Of a stretch of DNA of 64,000 nt, positions 11,474 to 21,988 are shown piece by piece. Position 1 is the stretch's first letter. Every line of letters starts with the position of its first letter. The notes under the pieces were generated by a model. It was not told the origin of the DNA. It was given only the letters and a program-made list of their open reading frames with translations, and ran no database searches. This DNA is from Turbatrix aceti (lineage: Eukaryota; Nematoda; Chromadorea; Rhabditida; Panagrolaimidae): NCBI GenBank assembly GCA_963969345.1, contig OZ017769.1, forward strand, positions 11,225,725-11,289,724, given 5' to 3'. Both the position numbers and the translations under genes were made by a program.

Positions 11474-14400
11474 TTAGTAGCGTCCCCTATTCCATTGCTC
11501 GGGATAGGTAAACGTGATGTGAAGCCGGTCGAGAACGCTAGGCAGTACCTTCTTCGTGACCTTTGCCACCCGATGCCCAGAATTAGCCATAGCAGAGACG
11601 ATGTCGTCGTAGGGGATAGTTTGGAGGCCGAGAACGGCGGTGTAGAGTTCGTCGTTGACAGGCAGCCTCAGCCACTCCACAAACGCCCGTGCGCCTTCGT
11701 CGACGTCGCGAATCAACTTTGACTTTGTCGGGGACGATAACGTCGTTGCTGCTGTGGCAGTGGTGGGTTCGTGTTCGTCGCCGTCAAAACGGATGCTTTC
11801 TTCGACCATTTCACCATCGCCACTCGTGTTCAGCTGGCTATCCGACGCTTCAGCAGCGTCTGCGCTCGTCGATGCGAATCTGAGATCACTCATGCTTCTC
11901 TGCAGCCCACCCGAACGCGGTTGACCACCCCCTTCTTTGGTGGTGGTAGAAGTCGGCAAATTCATCGTTGAAGTCGTTTTGGCCGTCTTTCTGGCTCTTT
12001 TTTGGGGTTGTTTAGTAGTCTTGGGTGTTGAATCGGCAGCGGAAGGATCGACGTCGTCAATGATGGGATGAGTTTCGTTGTAGATTTTTGTGAGCATCTG
12101 AATGGCGCGTTTTCGACCCATTGGACGTAGACCGTAGCTGGCTATTCTACTCTAAAAAAACTACATAAAAACGAAGTTAAAAAAATCGACCCAAAATTTT
12201 TCCAAACAGCAAAAAAATGTTTAGACTAAAAACACTCGCCACCCACCTTCAACTGCTCATCCGTCTCCTTGGAATAATCAGGCATCGGCGAGACATTGCG
12301 GGTCTTGAGAACCTTGACGCCCGATCCAAGCTGATCGACAAGCTTTCTCACTTTGCCAGACGTCCTCATGACTGCCTGCAATGGCCGGGGTAGCTCGTGC
12401 AGGGACAATCTGCTTGGCGAAACCGGTAGAATTCGACTCGTAGGCGTCGAAATTGGCTGGGATGCTGTTTCGTCGGCGAATACCGTTTCATCCAGCAAAA
12501 TTGGGGCTTCCGTCGGTGGGGGCTGGCTTGACGGCAAATTCGTTGCAAATTCAAATCTTCGACGTGCTGGATTTGGGGTCTTCAGCGGGGACAATCTTTT
12601 GATCGGTGAAGACGAAATCCAAACTGCCGATTCGCGGTCCACGTCAAAATCGAAATCCAGGCTACGGTGGATAACAGCTTGTTCCGAATATTTGCTGGTT
12701 GTCTTTGTCGGAGTCAATGTTGTTGTCGTTGTCAGAGAAGGTGACGTTGAACTATTTCCAGCCATCGGTAGTGGAGCATCAACGACGATGGGTTGTTGTT
12801 TAACAGGTTTAGCTTCAGTTCGTCGAACTTCTTTTACGAAACAGATATCATCGTCGTCACTTTCGGACCGTTTGCTCTGTTTTGCGATTTCGGCTGGCTT
12901 ATCTATAGGCAGTCAGATGTTTTTTTAATTACTCGTTAATTTTTTTAATTCCAATAATTAATTTTTCAGGTCCCTTTCCCCGATTTTTCCAACACTCAAA
13001 AAAACCAACCAATGTCAGAGGCGAACAAATCCGTCGGCTGCCTTTTGGAACAACGAATTCCTCGCTTTGAGAGCACTGGAGTCGTGGGGCTCGGTTTTTC
13101 AGACGCTTCGGCTTGTTTGTCAGAAAACAGCGCTTTGCGCCTCTCGATGTTTCTCGTCAGACGATCGATACTCTTTTGGTGATCCTGTAGTTGTCGCTCT
13201 AGGGGACTGAGAGGCGATTCGGGGCTTTTGAAAATTTGACTGTAGTCAACGGCGGGTTCTAAAAATAAAATAAAACGAAAATTTCTACTAAAAAATAACC
13301 CACCGTAATCCTTGTCGTTTGTCTTTTCTCGTCCAGATGACTTCTCAAACGACAACCCAGGTGGAAGCACGTTCATCGATGTCCCAGATGCCATTCTTTG
13401 ACTATAGCTAACTTCAACGACTTTCTCGACTTCAATTACTTCAATTGACGACGACGACGACGACCTTCTTGACCGAAACTGCTGACTTACAACCGGTAAT
13501 TCTGATGCAGCTACCGTATTCCGGGGTCTTTGTGTGTACACCGGAGACGAGGTCCGTGAATCCATTCGAGCCACAAAAAAATCATCCGAAGACTCAACAG
13601 CCCGGGCATGTGAGGCATCAATGCAGGTGACTTCTGGCGACCTGAATACTTCACCGAGAACTCCTTCTTGGGTAACTTTGAGGGAACGGTGAGTCAAAGT
13701 CGAAAGTCTAGCAGAGAGAAACTCGTTTGAAAGCTTGTTAGGCTGCGCAGGTGAGAAAGCATCAGTGCATGTGACTTCCGGTGACTTGAACACTTCATCA
13801 AAAACTTCTCCCCTGATTTCTGGAGATTGATAGGTCAAAGTCGAAGGTTGGTGACTGAGTTCGTCTTCGGCACAGGAACCGGAATTCGAATTTTCGAGAA
13901 ACACAACCTCATCGCACGGATGCAAGGGCTGGAGGCCGAGTTCGTCAATCTGTAAAGCCACTGTCGAAGCGCAGTCGTCTGAATTATGGCGTCTGGATAT
14001 TTCAGGCTCTGGAACAGCCGCTGGAGGCAGTGGGGTGCTGGGTACTTTCACATCGTCAAAAGTGTTCGCAAAAACACTCGCGGAACGCTTTCTGGGTGTC
14101 ATTGGATACGTTGAAGTGGTTTCGAAAATTGTTTCGTTGACTTCAATGTTTTCCTACAACAAATAAGTTTTTTAGGTTCAAAAAACTAAAAAAATAATTT
14201 ACCTCATCTTCTTGACTCGTTTGAAAGAAAAATAACTGCAAATCAACGGGACCAAAGGTTTCGGCAAGTTCGCGGATTTCAGGCGCCTCGGCCAGGGTCC
14301 AGTCAACCGCAGCAGAATACAGGTAACTCAGGTAGAGCTCGACAGCCGCTTTGGAGTAGGTTGAAACATCGATTTCCTCTGGATTCTGCGGGGAAGGCTG

Positions 14401-15647
14401 AAAATATTTAAAAATTATATTTTTTGCCTCTTTTATGTTTTGAAAGACTCACCGTCATCGTAGATCGTGCACGAATGACAAAAGAATGAGCGAGGACCAC
14501 GCCATCCCTAGCAGCAAGGATGACATCCGTCTTCTGGGCTTTGAATGACATCTTGAAGTCATCTGCCAGCCGGGTTAGCCGCTCAAACTTCTTGGCGTTT
14601 TTCAAAGTCATGGTCACTTCGAAATTCGGCTTTTGGCTGGGATTGGTGATCGCTGGAGCTCGACGCTGCACGGGGCCTTTGTAGAGATCGCAAAACCGGT
14701 TCTGTAGGATGTGAAGTACCTGGCACTTGCAGGTCATGGGCTCTTTGGACGTGAATACTGTGCTCTTCATCAGTGCCGCACCAGGACGTCGGAAAGACTT
14801 CGGCTTCGACGTGGAAGGGCCGGAATCATCAGAGTCACCGTCATTGACATTGAACGCCGAGTTCACAGCTTCGAGAACCCGTTTCTTGGCTCTGGAGATC
14901 ATTTCTGCGGTTACCGGGCTGAAAAAAAGAATATTGAAGCGAAAAAAAGATAAAAACCTACACAGCCTTGGCGAAACCCGCTTTTCTTCGTTGTTCTTCA
15001 ACAGAACACTGCGTTTCGAGAGACGTAATCATCTTCTCGATAGGAATGTTAAACACCTTGGAGCATTTTTGAGCATGGGCCAAGAGGTACTAAAAATGGG
15101 GTGAAATGAAGGTAAAAACTGTTAGAAAGTTAAACTGAACGTAAAATAACAACGGAACGTAATAAAAACCGTTACTCCAAAGTAACGATGGCCCCTTCCG
15201 CGAGTAACCAATTATCGTTACTACTGGTACTGTATTATTGTCAACCTGATATTCCGTACGGCACACCAAAAAAACTCACCGGTCCCTTAGCAACTGTTTC
15301 GAGACAACTGGGACACGTAAACATCGTTACGGATTCTTTCTTCGCCAACTCCAAGGCCTGCTTGTTCGCGTCCGAATCGATGCACCCGTTGACATGGGCT
15401 GCGCGTCGGATTTGCGACAAAGCAGTCAAATCCTTTCCACAAACTGGACATGCCTGATGCGATCCCCGCAGGTGCGAATCGTCTATTTTCAGCCTGTCAG
15501 CGGTGATTTTGGGACAAATTCGACCCTTTGATGGCAATTTTGACTTTTTTGGCGGTGGTTCACTAAAAATCGATTTTTACCCTCATAACTGATGAAAAAA
15601 CCAAGATACCTTTTGTCGGGTGAGATAAAAGATACATCACTTGCCAT
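11474..15647 (-). CDS. slx4: SLX4 structure-specific endonuclease scaffold
   Basis: Exons, from the 5' end on the minus strand, are 15647-15610, 15562-15280, 15089-14962, 14918-14453, 14397-14203, 14153-13304, 13258-13010, 12902-12247 and 12151-11474, giving 1180 residues. SLX4 scaffolds SLX1, XPF-ERCC1 and MUS81 for Holliday-junction and crosslink processing in the nucleus. Two UBZ4 zinc fingers are visible: C51-x2-C54-x14-H69-x3-C73, and C96-x2-C99-x12-H112-x3-C116. The second is cut by an intron and restored only by splicing, which supports the model. A BTB-like domain lies at about 225-365 (DVILAARDGVVLAHSFVIR). An acidic DDDDICFVKEV near 755 resembles a SUMO-interacting motif. A SAP helix (SYGLRPMGRKRAIQMLTKIY) starts near 960. 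The C-terminal SLX1-binding domain is at about 1105-1180. The start ATG at 15645-15647 directly precedes the first exon's short N-terminus. Identity is confident. Confidence 0.9.
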
Positions 15648-15860
15648 GGCATAAAACTGAAAGACTGTCGACAAGAACGAAAAACAACCTGGCTCAAAGA
15701 ATAGTTGTTTTCCAAAAAACGCGCGGAACAGACAAAATGCTGAAGTCGCTTTGGCATTATGTACCGAACAGCTTCAATGTTTTTACAAAATTTTTCGCTG
15801 CCCTGTATATACCTTATATGCGTTCTTTTGCCTCGCTTTTTTTCTGAATTATCAAATTCG
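15648..15860. promoter_or_regulatory. Bidirectional SLX4/EXOSC7 promoter interval
   Basis: Only 213 bp separate the divergent start codons of SLX4 (minus) and EXOSC7 (plus). The interval is AT-rich and contains GTATATACCTTATATGCG near 15807-15825, a TATA-like stretch. A shared promoter is inferred from the spacing. Confidence 0.5.
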
Positions 15861-17106
15861 ATGGATACTGCTTTAAGCGAGAACGAAAAGGTTTTTGCGA
15901 TCGATGGCATTGGTCAGGGTGTTCGGAACGATGGCCGGAGGTTTGTTTTTATTTTTTTTTAGATATTAAAGAAAATACTTTTTTAGTCTTCTTGACTTCC
16001 GTCCTATCATCGTCGAGTTTGGCGTGATGCAAAACGTCCATGGATCTGCTCGTGTCAAGGTTGGATCAACGGACATGATTGCGACATCTCGGCTGCGGAT
16101 GCGCCAGGTCGAAAGCACGAAAACGTTCTCAAATCGCGTGGATTTTTACGTTACCTGCTCGGCCATTGCCAGTCCCGACTTTGCAGGTTGGTTTCTATCT
16201 AAAAGTGGAGCTGTGCATAAATAAGTCGTTTTTTAGGCCGAAAAGGCGATGAATGTGCGAAGAAAGTGACTGAACTTCTCAAAGCTGCTTATCGTAACGA
16301 CAAAATTCTACCCGAACTACAACAGTGAGTTGTTTTAAATAATTTTGAGGGCTTATCTATGGTAACTATCGTTTCTTTGTTACGGTAAATTCTGATAATT
16401 ACATTACATTTACATCTTATTGCATGCCTTTTTTTAGATTCAAACTCTCAAATGATCGTTACTACCAAACCAAGGTGGATATCGTAATCTTGCAGTACGA
16501 TGGAAATGTCGTTGATGCTGCTGCTATCGCTGTATGTTCCTTTTTTTGAATTCTTTTTACCCCACTTACCCACTTTTTAGGCCAAAGCAGCGTTGTCCGA
16601 TCTCAAATTCGTTCTTCCGACCATGCTGGTTCGCGACGGTGGCAAGACAACTCCGCAGCTGCCTACGCGAGCCCGATCGCAGGTCAGAACGCTCGACGTC
16701 ACCTACGCTCCCATGATTGCCACGCTCAATCTCGTTGGCGACAAAATCTTCATTGATGCTGATCTCTACGAGGAACAGTGCGCAAGTGGAGTCGTTCACG
16801 TTGGAATCATTCCGCCCAAGGGTTCTACGGCTTTTGTGAGTCACTTAAAAAAAACTTTTTTATCCTGTGCATGCGTGTCTTTCACTTTAGGACGCAGACC
16901 TCAGCGACCCAAGCGAGACCGATTTGGTGCTCCTGAAGAACTCAGTGCCACACATCTTTCACGCTGCAAAATTTGACGAACTTGCTGCAACCGGTGTGAC
17001 GGCAGCCGTTGAATTGAATCGAGCCGTGATGAAGCGCATTAACGAGCACAAGACCAAGGCTGTACAGGACACCGACATTCGGAGAAACACTTTTTTGGAA
17101 TCATGA
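15861..17106 (+). CDS. exosc7: Exosome complex subunit RRP42 (EXOSC7)
   Basis: Exons 15861-15940, 15987-16186, 16237-16324, 16438-16531, 16581-16835 and 16891-17106 give 310 residues, close to the 291 of the human protein. RRP42 is one of six RNase PH-like subunits that form the ring of the RNA exosome in nucleus and cytoplasm. It threads RNA to RRP44/RRP6 and has no catalytic activity in animals. The RNase PH fold is visible: VRNDGRSLLDFRPI near 23-36, VKVGSTDMIATSRLRM (the region that binds RNA), a mid-domain VDIVILQYDGNVVDAAAIAA, and a second RNase PH half from about 170. The C-terminal helix has VTAAVELNRAVMKRINEH. Splice phases agree throughout. An AATAAA follows 12 bp after the stop. 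Confidence 0.9.
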
Positions 17107-17430
17107 ATTTGTTCTGGAATAAAGTTTGTTGAGTTTTAGTAAAAGAGATCAAAAATAGGGTTCCAACACTAATCACAATGTGCTCGTACGCCACTTGAGG
17201 GGTTTTTATGCCTGAAGTCCAAGGAATAGGGGAGGATGATATCATTTCGGTTGATTTTGATCCGACGTATGTCGTTTCTCCCTGCACATGATTGTTGTCT
17301 GTCCGGGGGTGCGCGATCGTATACGATCTCGTACGGCGCACGCGCATACTTCGGAGCAAAATGAACCGAACGCTTAGAAAGTTTTTTAGAATCGTAAATT
17401 TGTTGTGGTATCAAATTTATTGATTTTCAG
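17089..17430. repeat. Diverged direct repeat of the EXOSC7 3' end
   Basis: The 51 bases at 17089-17139 (last codons plus poly(A) signal) reappear, about three quarters identical, at 17379-17430. Shared words are GAATC, AATTTGTT and TTTTAG/TTTTCAG. The segment between them holds no convincing gene. This may be a local tandem duplication of the gene's 3' end, or chance in AT-rich DNA. Confidence 0.35.
17118..17123 (+). terminator. Polyadenylation signal of EXOSC7
   Basis: AATAAA lies 12 bp after the EXOSC7 stop codon and is followed by a T-rich stretch. Confidence 0.6.
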
Positions 17431-17477
17431 CATATTGCACTCACGTTAAGGCAAAAATAGGGTATTTTTCACAGTTG

Positions 17478-20400
17478 TTAGTCAGCTGTATCGAGGAGCC
17501 CTTTTTTGCTTGCAAACGTCGACGTAATCACCAGAATCACAGCCAGAATGATGAATCCTATTCCTTCAAAGATAAATTTAGGCGCAAAGACTTTGAAGAG
17601 CATGAGGTGTCTGCGGTGGATGTAGGCAGCGAGACAGACGCCTGCTGCGCGGATGCCGGCGAAGAGCAGGGTTGACAAGATCGTATCCCTCTTGTGGGCC
17701 GCATTCCAGAAATCCCCTATCACAAATGTGCGGAAAACGACAAGGAATGTTCCGCAGTAGAGGTGAAGGCACACCAGGGTACCGGGAATGGCCTGGATGG
17801 CAAAGTTGCCAGGTACACCGACGAAAGCTGCGTTCCAGGGAATTTGAGCAAGGGTAGCGCTGTGACCGAGACTGAAGTAGCCGTGGGCGATGAGGAGGGT
17901 AGCGTAGCAGGCTTCCCAGTAAGGATCTAGAAAATTTTGATTTTGATTCTCGACGCGCAACTTTTATAATATTTCCATAAAAAACGTGTAAAACTGACCT
18001 CGTCTGACATACCGCGCCAGGACACCATGGGCGTACTGTAGCAAGAAGAGATTGGGTGTCAGTCCGTCGCCCAGTATCATGGCCAGGACGATCACAAAAG
18101 TTCGAAAAGCATACGGTGCTACGACTTCCACCGGCCAGATGACACCTGCTCCAGCGACAGATGCAGCTGCCATGCCGTAGACGACCTGTGCTGTGCGAAG
18201 ACTCAGCGTGTCAAAGTCATGCGAGAGAAAGCTGCAAGTCCAGTGGATCGCGACAATCAGCGCCATGGGCCTGTGTATGGCCGACAGGATGCCCTTAGCA
18301 GTAGAGGTGTTTTCTTTTTCACCCTCCTCATTGGATTGCCAGATGAAGACGAGCTTTGCCAGGGTCGCGAGGCCGCTGGCGAAGCGGGAGATCTTGATGC
18401 CGTCTAGCGGGAGTGACGAGAGTGGGACGACGAAGACAGTCTGCACGCAGCCGACCTGTTCTTCTCGACAGCGTTCAAATAGCGCTCCGAGCCGGATGGC
18501 TAGAGCGGCGCCAATGAAATGGACTACCACGTGGACGTTCCGAGAGTTGTTTCTGGAAAAAACTTTAAATTGAAGTCCGGGTTGTTCCAAAAAGTACTCA
18601 CCTGAAAAGCCTGCAAAACTGATACGCACTACAAGCCGTAAAAGTCAGTAGAAAAAATCGGACAACCGCTGGCTCGTAGATAATAAAGCTGTTGGACAGG
18701 AACGAAAGTCCAAGAAGCACAACCACCCCTAAGGGATATATCCCCCATAGCCCGGCCGGCGACGTCGACGGGGTCCACGAAAAAGCCTTGACGCCGATGC
18801 CACCTATGTGGTAGACGACGGATAAGCCGTGTGATACCGTAAGCAGAGCGATGATGGCCCCGTCGCCGTGACCCGTCATGAGGAGCGATACCTGCAGCAG
18901 ACAAACCCCCGACCGGTACAACCAAACTGCGGGGGTGAGGTTGAAGTCGTGAATAAGGGCCGTGAAGAGCAGGCCTTCGATCACGCCCAGCAACCCAATA
19001 CGCGCGACTGGGAGATTGAAAGTTGTCCAGGCACTTCGAAGAATGTCAACGACCTGACTCATAAGGTCGTAGGATGCATCACCGGCTTCAAAAGCCCGGA
19101 AGAGCCAATCGATAGCCGAGGTCGTCGTTGTCGAAAGGGAACCATCCTGCTGGATGTAGGTTTGGGCGAAACGAATGATCTGAAAATCGGCGTAATTTGT
19201 AGTCTCTGTCATAATTGCCCTTTTCGAAAAATATAGCAATGCATTTGTTTCCAAAACCCTCGGTAGAACAAATCGAAATAACGACTTGTTTGACTATTTT
19301 ATTATTTTTTGTGTGCTGGCCGATGTGAAGTAACATGGCAGGATAAATGAGAGTAACAGATTTTATTGCTATTTTGTTACTTTCTGTGGTGCAGGCTCAG
19401 TTGAAGTAACACTTTTGTTCACTATTATATTACATTTTGTTTTGCAGACAAACTAATTTTTGCTATTCTGCTACTTTTGGTTAGGCTGACTAAAATGAAT
19501 GAAAACGCAATACAGTATCGAAACATTTTTTTTTGAGTTTTTACGCCATTTTCCTACTTTGCATTGTTTTACGACATGTTTCCCTAGGTACAATGCGTTA
19601 CTCCATTTTTCTCGTTCCAACCTAAAAAATCAAAAAAATCAATAACGAACCTGCTGGCAATTAATCTTTACAGCCTTTTCGACAAGATGCTCAGGAATGA
19701 GTGACGTGATAACCATGCCAAGGTTCGAAAACGGTATTGGTACATCTTGGAGCAGTGCGAGCGTGGGGACAAGGTCGATCTGATCAACCTCAATGTTCGC
19801 CTCGCTAGCCCTCGCCCCTCCTGCGAGGCCCCGCTTGGAGTATACAAAGAGCGCAGCCCCGGTTTCATCAGTCGAATCGCCTCCGTGATCGCCATCCGAC
19901 GTCATACCATGATCACCCGTGACGATGAGGACCGCATCCTCTGGCAGAACGTCGACGAGTCGCGCTATCAAAGTGTCCATCTGGACGAGTTTGCGTGACA
20001 TCTCCGGGTGCGAAGGGCCAAAGCGGTGGCCTGCGTGGTCGACGCCCAAGCAGTGCCCGACAATGAGTGCCCAGTCCGGGCGGGCGACCTCAGCGAAGAT
20101 GCCTGCCTCGACAACGGCGTCCACGGTATCTAGATCCTTGATATCGAAGCTCGGGGAAGGCGCGGAGCGGGCGAAGTGGTCGGGGTACAGAGAGAGCCAA
20201 GTGTCGTCGCCGAGGAATGCTATCGATCCTTCGGAGCTCTTCGAAACAACTATTTGATCGATTAAATTGTCTTCCGTTACCTGAATTATAAAAAAATTAG
20301 TTTACAGAAATTCAAATTTAGAAAAAAATTGCTTTTTAAATTTCAAAAAAGACAACGTAATATTTTTTTAATTATTTACAAAATTTTTACTTAAAAAAGA

Positions 20401-20980
20401 ATTACTTTTAAAATTTTTTTAGTTTTTAACATTTTTCACTAACCTCACTACCGCCAAAATTCTCGCCAGCTTCAATAAAAGTCGGCAACGTGCCGGTCGT
20501 CATCGCTTTCAGCCTTTGGAGGGTCGTCGTCGGTGCATCTGCCCTGAACTTGTACAGTCTGGCATTCTGCGGTTCCCTAGCCAGCAACTCCCCGACCTTC
20601 CTCATCTTTCCCCGGAAGAACTGTGCTCCAGCTGCTTTCCGGGTGGCATTGGAATCGACAAAATCGTGCCTCAAAGCATCGACGACCAACCAAATAGTCC
20701 GGTTGTACGTAGCGGGAAGCCAGCATCCGCCCTGGCTGTCGACAACGTCCTGGCAGTGACTTCGGTTCGGTAGGACGGCTCGCTTGAGGAGGAAACCTCG
20801 TTGGAAGACAAGGAGAGACGCGATGAGGGCGAGGGAGACGAGAAACGCCCGAGGTAGGAGCAGCCGCTTGTCGGGCGCGTCTGGGGAAGTGGAGCCTGAG
20901 ATGTGGTCATCCTGAGAGGGTTCAGGCGGGGGGGATAATAGAGGAAAAGGCTTGCCCTTACCCGTAGATGCTCGAGGCAT
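17478..20980 (-). CDS. pigo: GPI ethanolamine phosphate transferase 3 (PIG-O)
   Basis: Exons, from the 5' end, are 20980-20444, 20280-19651, 19179-18602, 18552-17999 and 17926-17478, giving 915 residues. PIG-O sits in the ER membrane and adds ethanolamine phosphate to the third mannose of the GPI anchor, the link later joined to protein. One N-terminal membrane helix (about 42-60) precedes a luminal alkaline-phosphatase-like domain. There, IWLVVDALRHD carries metal-binding D101, TTT at 151-153 holds the likely nucleophilic Thr, LGVDHAGHR has D260, H261 and H264, and TGDHGM has D302 and H303. The C-terminal half (from about 420) is a run of hydrophobic helices typical of the family. Human PIG-O has 1089 residues, so this is somewhat shorter in the membrane part. 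Intron 2 (19180-19650) is filled with the GTAAC repeat. Confidence 0.9.
19260..19530. repeat. GTAAC/GTTAC dispersed repeat array in PIGO intron 2
   Basis: Several degenerate units of about 50-56 bp are seen here. Each has GTAACA, a T run, GCTATTTTGTTACTTT, and a TTGCAGGCT-like end. The same unit recurs at 38.5, 46.6, 49.6, 50.9, 55.4, 58.5 and 61.3 kb. Confidence 0.65.
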
Positions 20981-21988
20981 TCCGCCTAAAATTGACTATT
21001 TTATTTGACTGAACTTCAGATAAGCGCTTTTGCAAATTAAAAAAAAATATTAAGTTCACTGTTGAAAACAATAACTGTCGATTTCAAGTTTTTTTTGTTG
21101 AAAAGAATTGTTAATATAATTTTCTCAAATTCAAATACGATTCGCATCCTGGCAATGTCCACCAATAAGCCACTACAATATCCACATTGAAGATCAAATC
21201 ACCAACGCTTCACATTCCCTTCACTCCTCAGGTCAAAGTTTATTTTTGTAAATTCGTAGACAAACAAACAAACACATCATCATCAGCAATAAAAAAGACA
21301 TTACAGCGATAAACTTCAGATAACAATGTCGTGCAGAAACAAGGAAAGGGAATTTAAATAATACCTTCAAAATAACGCGTAAAAAACATGATTTCAAGAT
21401 CGATTAGACACATGTTGTATTTTTACCAAAAAAATAGAGGGAAAAAAACGTAACACTAAGAAATAAAAAAATAGTGATTGCTAGACGATAATGTTGAGCA
21501 AACAAAAAAAACGACAAGATTTTGATCAATTGATGCCAGTATTCATTTTACACATCGATGACGAGAGTTTCATTTTATATCTGAGAGTAGGTGAAGTTGG
21601 GAGAAAAAATATTTGAAATCAAAGAAAAGTAAAAAAAGGAGTTCGAGCTTGTTTGATTGACTGGTGTTTTTGGCAAGAAGGTGAAGTAGACATTTCCTAC
21701 AGCTAAAAAAATTTTAAGTAAAAAAATTAACTTGAACACTAATTTTCAATTGTTTTAAAAGTTGCACTATGTTCGAATCAAAATACCGTTATGTGCAGGT
21801 CGAAGCGAATAACACTTTTGAACGCGTTTTGTAACATTTGTTTTTACAGGCTATACTGAAAAGGTATAACTCCACTTTTTCAGGTGAAAAAGTGAAATAC
21901 GTTTCCTTTTTTTGATAAAAAAACTTGAAAATAAATTTGTTTCGAAAACAAGTTTTTATTTTTTCTATGTTGCAAAAACACTCACCAA
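20981..21988. other. Intergenic spacer between PIGO and the Treslin-like gene
   Basis: About 1 kb of AT-rich DNA holding the PIGO promoter and the 3' UTR of the minus-strand gene at 22 kb. No coding frame is supported. Confidence 0.5.
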
